A stretch of DNA of 5,582 nt, taken from Zoogloeaceae bacterium (GTDB taxonomy: Bacteria; Pseudomonadota; Gammaproteobacteria; Burkholderiales; Rhodocyclaceae). The position numbers and the translations under genes were made by a program. The number at the start of each line of letters is the position of its first letter. The first letter of the stretch is position 1. This document shows, one piece after another, positions 1-5,582 of this stretch. Under the pieces are notes generated by a model that saw only the letters and a list, made by a program, of their open reading frames with translations, was not told the origin of the DNA and made no database searches. The stretch is taken from the NCBI GenBank assembly GCA_031267345.1, contig JAIRZG010000001.1, positions 1 to 5,582 on the forward strand, written 5' to 3'.

Positions 1-120
1 CTCTCCCGCGAGCGCGGCCGGACATCCAAAGGCCGCCAGACCGATTATCGCCTGCACGGCACACCCGATGGGTGCGGCAAATGCGCGGGACAGGAAGTTC
101 CTGGCGCTCCAGCGTAACAT
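1..120 (-). CDS. Exported protein of unknown function, N-terminal fragment (signal peptide)
   Basis: Only the first 40 codons are in the window; the reading frame stays open through the left edge, so the product cannot be identified. The fragment reads as a Sec signal peptide. It has a basic start (MLRWSARNFLSR), a hydrophobic core at about residues 13-33, and a small-residue c-region ending PAALA before GE. That gives a plausible signal peptidase I site (A-L-A) after residue 38. The start is well supported: an AAGGAG lies 8 nt upstream of the ATG. The gene is divergent from ribF and separated from it by about 620 bp, so it is probably a separate transcription unit. A Cys at residue 30 follows AFG, which is a poor lipobox, so export to the periplasm is likelier than lipidation. 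The start and signal peptide are seen in the sequence; the function is unknown. Confidence 0.72.
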   Translation of the reverse strand, partial: MLRWSARNFLSRAFAAPIGCAVQAIIGLAAFGCPAALAGE

Positions 121-128
121 GATGCAAG

Positions 129-134
129 CTCCTT
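129..134 (-). promoter_or_regulatory. Ribosome binding site of the exported-protein gene
   Basis: On the minus strand this reads AAGGAG, with an 8-nt spacer to the ATG at 120-118. It is the only strong Shine-Dalgarno sequence in the window and it fixes the start of a gene that is otherwise only 40 codons visible. Confidence 0.7.
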
Positions 135-155
135 TCAGGGTCGGAAAGACGGGGT

Positions 156-179
156 CGGGAAAGCGGGAAAGCGGGAAAG
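156..179. repeat. Three tandem copies of the 8-mer CGGGAAAG
   Basis: Three perfect head-to-tail copies lie at 156-163, 164-171 and 172-179. A partial copy (CGGAAAG) is at 142-148. They fall in the untranslated region upstream of the minus-strand gene, where they would be transcribed as CTTTCCCG units if the candidate promoter at 185-213 is real. Function is unknown. Confidence 0.8.
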
Positions 180-184
180 TGAGG

Positions 185-213
185 AAAATAACATACGAAA
201 ATACAATCCGCAA
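185..213 (-). promoter_or_regulatory. Candidate sigma-70 promoter for the exported-protein gene
   Basis: On the minus strand TTGCGG (plus-strand 208-213) and TATTTT (185-190) are separated by exactly 17 bp. They lie in a local AT-rich patch within GC-rich DNA, upstream of the minus-strand start codon. The match is moderate: 3 of 6 bases at -35 and 4 of 6 at -10. It would give a leader of roughly 55-60 nt. This is an inference from position and composition. Confidence 0.35.
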
Positions 214-307
214 CAGACCGCCAAAGCAAGCCGGGCAATCGGGTACGCTAACGGACGCCCCCGTGGCTTACGAAGAGATGAGGCTGGCGGGGAAAACGTC
301 GTCCCAC

Positions 308-325
308 GCGGCGATCTTTCGCCGC
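308..325. other. Short hairpin in the non-coding region
   Basis: GCGGCGA (308-314) and TCGCCGC (319-325) form a perfect 7-bp stem with a 4-nt loop. No T-run directly follows on either strand, so it is not a typical intrinsic terminator. It lies in the stretch at 214-424, where I see no convincing gene. Confidence 0.5.
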
Positions 326-424
326 ACGCGCAGCGAGCGCTGGCTGCCGGGGCGGAGCGGCGACTCGCGTTTCTTGGCCACGCGAAATTTTTGCGGCAAA
401 TGCGGGCAAAGTGTGGCGCGATCG

Positions 425-589
425 ATGACGAATAATAGTCCGTTTCGCCTGTCACGGCTTGCCGTTGCCGACCTCGAAGATATTTGGCTTTATACCCGCA
501 AAAACTGGTCGCTCCGTCCGTTGGACGCTCGCCGGATTGAGGTCATCCGTATCCTGCGCCAAAGCATGGATGCGCAGCGACATATGTAA
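425..589 (+). pseudogene. ParE/RelE-family toxin remnant, internally deleted
   Basis: A 54-codon frame starts at ATG 425 and ends at TAA 587-589. Residues 8-30 (RLSRLAVADLEDIWLYTRKN and following WSL) match the usual ParE N-terminal pattern of a hydrophobic strand, then A-x-x-D-L-x-x-I-W-x-Y and an N-W. Residues 38-54 (IEVIRILRQSMDAQRHM) match the usual ParE C-terminus, I-E-V-V-R-I-L-H-x-R-M-D-x-x-R-H. Full ParE proteins are about 90-105 residues, so some 40 central residues, including the usual central strands, are missing. The two halves join in frame near codons 30-32. Intact ParE toxins bind DNA gyrase and are neutralised by an antitoxin encoded just upstream. No intact antitoxin gene is visible here, and the start has only a weak ribosome site. 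The frame continues open upstream of 425, but that part resembles nothing I recognise. The family assignment is from memory of its motifs; loss of function is inferred. Confidence 0.75.
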
Positions 590-601
590 ATAGGCGGGTT
601 G

Positions 602-616
602 CGGCGCTTCGCGCCG
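602..616. repeat. REP-like GC-rich hairpin
   Basis: CGGCGC (602-607) and GCGCCG (611-616) form a 6-bp stem around a TTC loop, just after the stop of the ParE remnant. It is preceded by TAGGCGGGTTG, which resembles the GGCGGATTGCGGCGC-type intergenic palindromes widespread in proteobacterial genomes. Only one half-like copy is present and no T-run follows, so a dispersed-repeat fragment is likelier than a terminator. Copy number in the genome is not known. Confidence 0.45.
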
Positions 617-626
617 GAAGAAGACG

Positions 627-661
627 CAGATCGGAAAACGAACGCTGCTCCCTCCGATCTG
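627..661. repeat. 9-bp perfect inverted repeat
   Basis: CAGATCGGA (627-635) is repeated in inverse as TCCGATCTG (653-661) with a 17-nt spacer. It lies upstream of the ribF promoter and its right arm touches the heptamer array. It could be an operator-like site or a folded spacer structure; no regulator is identifiable from the sequence. Confidence 0.55.
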
Positions 662-700
662 ATTCCTGATGCCTGATTCCTGCCTTCTGACATCTGGCGG
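659..700. repeat. Six in-phase heptamers beginning CTG, running into the ribF promoter
   Basis: The units are CTGATTC, CTGATGC, CTGATTC, CTGCCTT, CTGACAT and CTGGCGG, at 659, 666, 673, 680, 687 and 694. The first three are nearly identical; the last three keep CTG and drift. The fifth unit supplies the -35 element of the ribF promoter. This looks like a decaying 7-bp tandem repeat. Confidence 0.6.
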
Positions 701-716
701 CGCAAGGCACTATAAT
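687..716 (+). promoter_or_regulatory. Sigma-70 promoter for the ribF-ileS-lspA-pit cluster
   Basis: A perfect -10 box, TATAAT (711-716), lies 18 bp downstream of CTGACA (687-692), which matches 5 of 6 bases of the -35 consensus. Transcription would start near 722-724, giving a leader of only about 20 nt before the ribF ATG. No FMN riboswitch fits in so short a leader, so control of ribF is expected at the promoter, if at all. The boxes are seen directly; their use is inferred. Confidence 0.75.
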
Positions 717-741
717 TGCCGCTTTTTCGGCCTCCCTTTTC

Positions 742-1683
742 ATGCGCGTTTTTCGCGGCTTTCATCAACCCGCTGCTTCCGCCACGGTGCTGACCCTGGG
801 TAATTTTGACGGGGTGCATCGGGGGCATCGCGTCTTGTTGGCGCGGTTGCTGGAACAGGGCAGGGACTTGGCGGCGACGGCGGCGGTAGTGACATTCGAG
901 CCGCATCCGCGCGAGTTTTTCGCGCCGGATTCCGCGCCCGCGCGGCTTTCCACCTTGCGCGAAAAGCTGGAAGCCTTTGCGGCGGCGGGCGTGGACGCGG
1001 TGTATGTGACGCCGTTCAACGCGGCGTTCGCGGCGCGGTCGGCGGAAGCGTTTGTCGAAGACCTGCTCTGCAAAAACCTGAAAGCGCGGCATGTCATCAT
1101 TGGCGATGATTTCCGTTTTGGCGCGGGGCGTCTGGGGAATTTTGCCTGTCTGCAGGCGGCGGGACATGCGCTTGGTTTTGGCGTGGAAGCCCTGCCGACC
1201 GTGACGCTTCTTGGCGAGCGGGTATCCAGTTCGGCAGTGCGCGCGGCGCTGGCGGCAGGGGATCTGGAAAAGGCGGCGAATTTTCTTGAGCGTCCTTACG
1301 CCATTGCCGGACAGGTGGTGCACGGGCAAAAACTGGGGCGGCAACTGGGCTTTGCCACCGCCAATATCCGCATTCGCCACAATCCCCTGCCCATGCAGGG
1401 CGTTTTTGCCGTTGCCGCTTCCGGCGCGGGCGAGCAGCCGCTTCTGGGCGTCGCCAACCTGGGGCTGCGCCCGACATTGAATCCCGCTGGCGCGCGCGCC
1501 ACGCGCCCGCTGTTGGAAGTGCATCTGCTGGATTTTTCCGGCAACCTCTACGGCGCGCATCTGAATATCGCCTTCTTGAAGAAATTGCGCGATGAAATGA
1601 CCTTTCCCCACCTCGACGCCCTGAAAACCCGAATCGCCGCCGATGTTCGCGCGGCGCGGGATTTTTTTGCGTCACACTCCTGA
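742..1683 (+). CDS. ribF: Bifunctional riboflavin kinase / FMN adenylyltransferase
   Basis: This cytosolic enzyme phosphorylates riboflavin to FMN and then adenylylates FMN to FAD. The 313-residue product has the same length as E. coli RibF. The N-terminal FAD synthetase half carries the nucleotidyltransferase signature TLGNFDGVHRGHR (residues 18-30), then FEPHPREFF, IIGDDFRFG and SSSAVR. The C-terminal flavokinase half begins near residue 184 and shows GRQLGFATANI (about 200-210), MQGVFAV, GVANLGLRPTLN and LEVHLLDFSGNLYG, with E259 the likely catalytic base. The usual PTAN metal/nucleotide motif reads ATAN here (205-208), a conservative oddity. The start at 742 gives the standard N-terminus (MRVFRGFHQP), but no Shine-Dalgarno sequence precedes it; the upstream bases are pyrimidine-rich. 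It is first in a four-gene cluster and ends 25 bp before ileS. Identification is firm. Confidence 0.97.
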   Translation: MRVFRGFHQPAASATVLTLGNFDGVHRGHRVLLARLLEQGRDLAATAAVVTFEPHPREFFAPDSAPARLSTLREKLEAFAAAGVDAVYVTPFNAAFAARSAEAFVEDLLCKNLKARHVIIGDDFRFGAGRLGNFACLQAAGHALGFGVEALPTVTLLGERVSSSAVRAALAAGDLEKAANFLERPYAIAGQVVHGQKLGRQLGFATANIRIRHNPLPMQGVFAVAASGAGEQPLLGVANLGLRPTLNPAGARATRPLLEVHLLDFSGNLYGAHLNIAFLKKLRDEMTFPHLDALKTRIAADVRAARDFFASHS

Positions 1684-1708
1684 TAACCAATACCCGACGA
1701 GCACCATC

Positions 1709-4504
1709 ATGGCGGATTACCGACACACCCTGAACCTCCCCGACACGCCCTTCCCCATGCGCGGCAGCCTGCCCGGACGCGAGCCGCAATGGGTCGCCGA
1801 CTGGCAGGAAAAGAATCTCTACCAAAAAATCCGCGCCGCCTGCAAAGGCCGTCCGCGCTTTATCCTGCATGACGGCCCTCCCTATGCCAATGGTGATATT
1901 CACGTGGGTCACGCGGTCAACAAGGTGTTGAAGGACATCATCATTCGCGCCAAAACCCTCGCCGGATTCGACGCGCCCTATGTTCCGGGCTGGGATTGTC
2001 ATGGGCTGCCGATTGAGCACCAGATCGAGAAAAAGCACGGCAAGCATCTGCCCGCCGAAAAAGTGCGCGAACTTTGCCGCGCCTATGCCGCCGAACAGGT
2101 GGCGCGGCAGAAAAAGGATTTTATTCGCCTGGGCGTGTTGGGCGATTGGGATAACCCCTATCTCACCATGAGTTTTCAGGCCGAGGCCGACGAACTGCGC
2201 GCCTTGGGAAAAATTCTGGCGGCGGGCTATCTCTATCAGGGCTTGAAGCCGGTGAACTGGTGTCTGGATTGCGGCTCCGCGCTGGCGGAAGCGGAAGTGG
2301 AGTACGCGGACAAAACCTCCACCGCCATTGATGTCGCCTTTCCGCTGGTTGTTGACGACGCCGACAAACTGGCGCGGCTTTTTGGTCTCTCCGCCCTGTC
2401 CGCGCCGGTTTTGGCGGTCATCTGGACAACCACGCCGTGGACGCTGCCCGCCAATGAAGCCCTCTGCGTACATCCGGAACTGACCTACGAACTGATCGAA
2501 ACCGAACGCGGCCTGCTGCTCATGGCGCGCGAACTCGGCGCTGGCGCGCTGGAACGCTTCAATCTCACTGGCAAAACGCGGGCAAGCTGCTCTGGCGCGA
2601 AACTGGAAGGCTTGCGTTTCCAGCATCCCTTCCAGCAACGGCAAGTGCCGATCATCTGCGGCCTGCACGTCACCACCGACGCGGGAACCGGCATTGTGCA
2701 CACCGCGCCGGCGCACGGCGTCGATGACTACAACGTGGGCAAGCATTACGACCTGCCGGTTCGCAATCCGGTAGGCGACGATGGCTGCTTTTTGCCCGCC
2801 ACGCCGCTGCTTTCCGTCGGCGACCTGGCGGGCCAAAGCGTTTGGGACGCCAATCCGCTGGTGGTCCGCGAACTGGAAGCCAAAGGGCTGCTGCTGAAAC
2901 AGGAAAAAATCCGTCACAGCTATCCGCATTGCTGGCGGCATAAAACGCCCATCATTTTCCGCGCCACGACGCAATGGTTCATCGGCATGGGACAACGCAC
3001 CCGGGAAGACGCGCCCACCCTGCGCGAAATCGCCGAAAAAGCGGTGGAAGTCACGCAATTTTTCCCCGACTGGGGACGCGCCCGTCTGGAAGGCATGATG
3101 AAAACCCGCCCCGACTGGTGCATCTCGCGCCAACGCAACTGGGGCGTGCCCATTCCCTTTTTTTTGCACAGGGAGAGCGGCGAACCGCATCCCAACACGG
3201 CGGAATTGATCGAAGTCGTGGCGAAACGGGTGGAGCAAGCGGGCATGGAAGCCTGGTTCGCGCTCGACGCCGCCGAACTGCTGGGCGCGGAGGCCAGCGA
3301 GTACGTCAAGATGAAAGACACGCTCGATGTCTGGTTTGATTCCGGTTCAACTCATTGGCATGTGATGCGCGGCTCGCACGCCGAGGCGCACGACTGGCCT
3401 GCCGACCTCTATCTGGAAGGCTCCGACCAGCATCGCGGCTGGTTCCAGAGTTCGCTCCTCACCGCCTGCGCGCTGGATGGCGTTGCCCCCTACAAAGCCC
3501 TGCTCACGCACGGTTTTGTGGTGGACGGCAAGGGGCGCAAGATGGCGAAATCCGAGGGCAATGTCATCGCGCCGCAGCAGATCGCGGACAAAATGGGCGC
3601 GGAAATCCTGCGCCTGTGGATTGCCTCCACCGACTATTCCGGCGAAATTTCGCTTTCCGACGAAATTTTGAAGCGCGTGGTCGAAGCCTATCGCCGCATC
3701 CGCAACACCGTGCGTTTCCTGCTCGCCAATACCGCCGATTTCGATACCGACAAAGACGCGCTGCCGATTGGGGAATGGCTGGAAATCGACCGCTACGCCC
3801 TGCTGCTCACGCGCCAGTTGCAGACTGGGGTGACGGCGGATTATGAGCGTTACGAATTCCACCGCGTCGTGCAAGCCTTGCAAACTTTTTGTTCCGAGGA
3901 TTTGGGCGCGTTTTATCTCAACATCCTGAAAGATCGGCTCTATACCACGGCGGAAAATTCCCGTGCCCGCCGTTCGGCGCAAAACGCCCTCTGGCATATT
4001 CTGGAAACCCTGACCCGCCTGATGGCTCCGATTCTCGCCTTCACCGCCGAAGAAATCTGGCAGACGACGCGCCAGAACACGGAAGATTCCGTGCTGCTGC
4101 ACCCCTGGCGCGATCTGCCGGACATTGCGGAGGCGGACGCGCTCGCCGCCCGCTGGCGACACATCGCCGCCGCCCGCGCCGAAGTGCTGAAGGCGCTCGA
4201 AGCCCTGCGGATCAAAGGTGAAATCGGCGCCGACCTGCAAGCCGCCATCGTCCTTCACGCCGAAGGCGAGCAATACGACGCGCTGGCAAGCCTGGGCGAC
4301 GATTTGAAATTCGTCTTCATCACTTCGACCGCCACCCTGCGACGCGGCCCCTTCGCTATCGAAGTTGCCGCCGCCAGCGGCAAAAAATGCGAACGCTGCT
4401 GGCACGTGCGCGAAGATGTGGGCGCGGACGCCGACCATCCCGACCTGTGCGGACGCTGCGTCAGCAATCTTTATGGCGCCGGGGAGACGCGCCGTTGCGC
4501 CTGA
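1709..4504 (+). CDS. ileS: Isoleucyl-tRNA synthetase
   Basis: The enzyme charges tRNA-Ile with isoleucine in the cytosol and edits misactivated valine. The product is 931 residues, against 938 in E. coli, and aligns with it by eye from MADYRHTLNLPDT to the last residues. Class I signatures are HVGH (65-68) and KMAKS (611-615; more often KMSKS, with the second Lys kept at K614). The CP1 editing domain has TTTPWTLPAN (240-249) and DAGTGIVHTAPAHG (from D324). WCISRQR (470-476), DVWFDSG (540-546) and GSDQHRGW (571-578) complete the catalytic core. Four C-terminal cysteines (C894, C897, C914, C917) form the zinc site typical of the bacterial long form. The ATG at 1709 is chosen because it matches the family N-terminus; the frame is open further upstream but overlaps ribF. 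The ribosome site is weak. An 8-T run at 3158-3165 lies inside the frame without breaking it. Confidence 0.98.
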   Translation: MADYRHTLNLPDTPFPMRGSLPGREPQWVADWQEKNLYQKIRAACKGRPRFILHDGPPYANGDIHVGHAVNKVLKDIIIRAKTLAGFDAPYVPGWDCHGLPIEHQIEKKHGKHLPAEKVRELCRAYAAEQVARQKKDFIRLGVLGDWDNPYLTMSFQAEADELRALGKILAAGYLYQGLKPVNWCLDCGSALAEAEVEYADKTSTAIDVAFPLVVDDADKLARLFGLSALSAPVLAVIWTTTPWTLPANEALCVHPELTYELIETERGLLLMARELGAGALERFNLTGKTRASCSGAKLEGLRFQHPFQQRQVPIICGLHVTTDAGTGIVHTAPAHGVDDYNVGKHYDLPVRNPVGDDGCFLPATPLLSVGDLAGQSVWDANPLVVRELEAKGLLLKQEKIRHSYPHCWRHKTPIIFRATTQWFIGMGQRTREDAPTLREIAEKAVEVTQFFPDWGRARLEGMMKTRPDWCISRQRNWGVPIPFFLHRESGEPHPNTAELIEVVAKRVEQAGMEAWFALDAAELLGAEASEYVKMKDTLDVWFDSGSTHWHVMRGSHAEAHDWPADLYLEGSDQHRGWFQSSLLTACALDGVAPYKALLTHGFVVDGKGRKMAKSEGNVIAPQQIADKMGAEILRLWIASTDYSGEISLSDEILKRVVEAYRRIRNTVRFLLANTADFDTDKDALPIGEWLEIDRYALLLTRQLQTGVTADYERYEFHRVVQALQTFCSEDLGAFYLNILKDRLYTTAENSRARRSAQNALWHILETLTRLMAPILAFTAEEIWQTTRQNTEDSVLLHPWRDLPDIAEADALAARWRHIAAARAEVLKALEALRIKGEIGADLQAAIVLHAEGEQYDALASLGDDLKFVFITSTATLRRGPFAIEVAAASGKKCERCWHVREDVGADADHPDLCGRCVSNLYGAGETRRCA

Positions 4505-4512
4505 ACCTGAAC

Positions 4513-5007
4513 ATGGACAACATGCCCGACAAAAAAATCTTCCTTTTCTGGCTCCTCATCGCCGCCGCCGTCATTGCCGCCGATCAGGCCAGCAAGTTCG
4601 TCATCCTTGCCTGTTTTTATCCTGGCGAGCAAGCGCCATTGACCAGCTTTTTCAATCTGACGCTGGTCTATAACGCCGGCGCGTCCTTTGGCTTGCTGGC
4701 GAACATGGGCGGTTGGCAACGCTGGTTGTTCACCCTGCTGGCGATGGGCATTTCCCTCTGGATACTGGTCATGCTCTGGAAGCATCCCCGGCAGAAGCTT
4801 CAGAATACGGCGCTGGCGTTGATTATGGGCGGGGCACTGGGCAATGTGATCGACCGTCTGCTGCACGGAGCAGTGGTGGATTTTCTTGATTTTCATCTGG
4901 CGAACGGGCACTGGCCAGCCTTCAATCTGGCCGATTCCGGTATTACCGTGGGCGCGGTGTTGCTGGTGTTGGCCAGCTTTCTGGAACGACGCGAAGACAA
5001 AACGTGA
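4513..5007 (+). CDS. lspA: Lipoprotein signal peptidase (signal peptidase II)
   Basis: This inner-membrane aspartic protease cleaves the signal peptide of prolipoproteins just before the lipidated cysteine. The 164-residue product is the usual family length and has four hydrophobic segments (about 9-23, 70-88, 97-113 and 140-156). Family blocks are DQASK (24-28), VYNAGASFG (52-60), GGALGNVIDRL (106-116), VVDFLDF (121-127) and FNLADSGI (137-144). D123 and D141 are the catalytic pair, at the same numbers as in E. coli. The start at 4513 lies 8 bp after the ileS stop; an alternative ATG at 4522 would trim three residues. Neither has a clear Shine-Dalgarno sequence, so translation is probably coupled to ileS. 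The next gene overlaps its stop by 4 bp. Identification is firm; the exact start is less certain. Confidence 0.96.
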   Translation: MDNMPDKKIFLFWLLIAAAVIAADQASKFVILACFYPGEQAPLTSFFNLTLVYNAGASFGLLANMGGWQRWLFTLLAMGISLWILVMLWKHPRQKLQNTALALIMGGALGNVIDRLLHGAVVDFLDFHLANGHWPAFNLADSGITVGAVLLVLASFLERREDKT

Positions 5008-5582
5008 AATTCAAACACATCAACGAAATCGAAAAAGCAACCCGGCAAGGCCAGAACGAACTTTTCCGTTTTGGCGTGGCGCTCCTGTTCATCATCGGCG
5101 TGATGCTGTATTCCAGCACCCTGGAAATCGCGGCGGACAGCATCCCCTCCGGCGGTTTGCTGCTCATCGTCGCCGCCATCATCGGCGGCTATATGGCGAT
5201 GAATATCGGCGCCAACGATGTCGCCAACAATGTCGGCCCGGCGGTCGGCTCGCAGGCGATCACCATGGGCGGCGCGTTGCTGCTCGCCGCTGTATTTGAA
5301 ATGGCGGGCGCGCTGATTGCGGGTGGCGATGTGGTCGAGACCATCCGCGATGGCATCATCCGTTCCGCAAGCGTGGCGGACCGTGAAGTTTTTGTCTGGC
5401 TGATGATGTCGGCGCTGCTGGCGGGCGCGCTGTGGCTCAATTTCGCCACCGCCATCGGCGCGCCGGTATCCACCACCCATTCCATCGTCGGCGCGGTGCT
5501 GGGCGCGGGTGTCGTGGCGGCGGGCTGGGATGCGGTCAACTGGGACGCGATGCTGGGCATCGCCATAAGCTGGTTGGTGTCG
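5004..5582 (+). CDS. pit: PiT-family inorganic phosphate permease, N-terminal part
   Basis: This is an inner-membrane, low-affinity phosphate (or metal-phosphate) symporter of the PiT family. The first 193 codons are present and the gene runs off the right edge. The signature MNIGANDVANNVGPAVGS (residues 66-83) is the first PiT repeat motif, and GAPVSTTHSIVGAVLGAG (152-169) is the matching re-entrant/Ser-Thr-Thr-His motif. Hydrophobic segments lie at about 23-36, 51-68, 86-106, 129-151, 160-174 and 183-193 onward. A charged N-terminal segment of about 22 residues (HINEIEKATRQGQNELFR) precedes the first helix. The GTG start at 5004 overlaps the lspA stop as GTGA, a classic sign of translational coupling; internal ATGs would lose the first membrane helix. 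The family is firm, the transported ion (H+ or Na+ coupled) cannot be told, and the gene name is by family only. Confidence 0.9.
   Translation, partial: MKFKHINEIEKATRQGQNELFRFGVALLFIIGVMLYSSTLEIAADSIPSGGLLLIVAAIIGGYMAMNIGANDVANNVGPAVGSQAITMGGALLLAAVFEMAGALIAGGDVVETIRDGIIRSASVADREVFVWLMMSALLAGALWLNFATAIGAPVSTTHSIVGAVLGAGVVAAGWDAVNWDAMLGIAISWLVS

Noticed and set aside
31..46. Lipobox (A-F-G-C) making the minus-strand product a lipoprotein
   Set aside because: The -3 position is Ala and the -2 position Phe, which fits the lipobox poorly; the following PAALA-GE fits signal peptidase I better.
68..424. Upstream extension of the ParE-relic frame to an ATG at 68
   Set aside because: It overlaps the signal-peptide gene on the other strand, and its residues before 425 resemble no protein I know. 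ParE homology begins only after the ATG at 425.
602..616. Intrinsic terminator after the ParE relic
   Set aside because: The GC hairpin is followed by GAAGAAGACG and not by a T-run.
590..741. FMN riboswitch upstream of ribF
   Set aside because: The promoter lies only about 20-25 nt before the start codon, and I see no RFN-element conserved blocks upstream.
490..1611. A 373-codon minus-strand frame across the ParE relic, the ribF promoter and ribF
   Set aside because: It crosses a clear promoter and the whole start of ribF, and its product is rich in Arg and Gln with no family resemblance.
1643..1708. Upstream ATG giving ileS 22 extra residues
   Set aside because: It lies inside ribF, and the residues before 1709 do not match the IleS family, whereas MADYRHTLNLPDT does.
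1097..3238. A 713-codon open frame on the minus strand, antisense to ribF and ileS
   Set aside because: It is opposite two firmly identified genes, has a low-complexity Arg/Ala/Gly/Gln-rich product with no recognisable domain, and is the expected shadow of GC-rich codons.
3347..4438. A 363-codon minus-strand frame, antisense to ileS
   Set aside because: Same pattern of a GC-rich shadow frame; no motif, and no ribosome site or neighbouring gene to support it.
4387..4512. Upstream ATG extending lspA into ileS
   Set aside because: The extra residues are Arg-rich, overlap the IleS zinc-site codons and are absent from LspA proteins.

Overview
The window looks like a GC-rich proteobacterial chromosome segment, most likely betaproteobacterial. 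This rests on the conserved ribF-ileS-lspA gene order, on protein motifs close to those of the E. coli orthologues, and on GC-rich codon use. The lineage is an inference and could not be tested by database search.

Left part (1-741). A minus-strand gene starts at position 120 and runs off the left edge. Only its first 40 codons are present, and they encode a signal peptide behind a good ribosome binding site. The next roughly 620 bases hold no intact gene that I can support. They contain three 8-bp tandem repeats, a possible minus-strand promoter, a short hairpin, and a 54-codon remnant of a ParE/RelE-family toxin (425-589). The remnant keeps the family's N-terminal and C-terminal blocks but lacks the middle. 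A GC-rich REP-like hairpin, a 9-bp inverted repeat and a run of six CTG-starting heptamers follow. The heptamers run into the -35 element of a strong-looking sigma-70 promoter.

Right part (742-5582). Four plus-strand genes lie in a tight cluster with no visible internal terminator: ribF (FMN/FAD synthesis), ileS (isoleucyl-tRNA synthetase), lspA (lipoprotein signal peptidase) and the first 193 codons of a PiT-family phosphate permease. Gaps are 25 bp and 8 bp, then a 4-bp GTGA overlap between lspA and the permease. The first three are housekeeping genes that commonly travel together. The permease, translationally coupled to lspA, is the unusual partner, because ispH or other housekeeping genes often occupy this place.

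I found no mobile element, CRISPR array, RNA gene or clearly new multi-gene system. The points most worth a second look are the internally deleted ParE, the heptamer array that merges into the ribF promoter, and the coupling of the phosphate permease to lspA.
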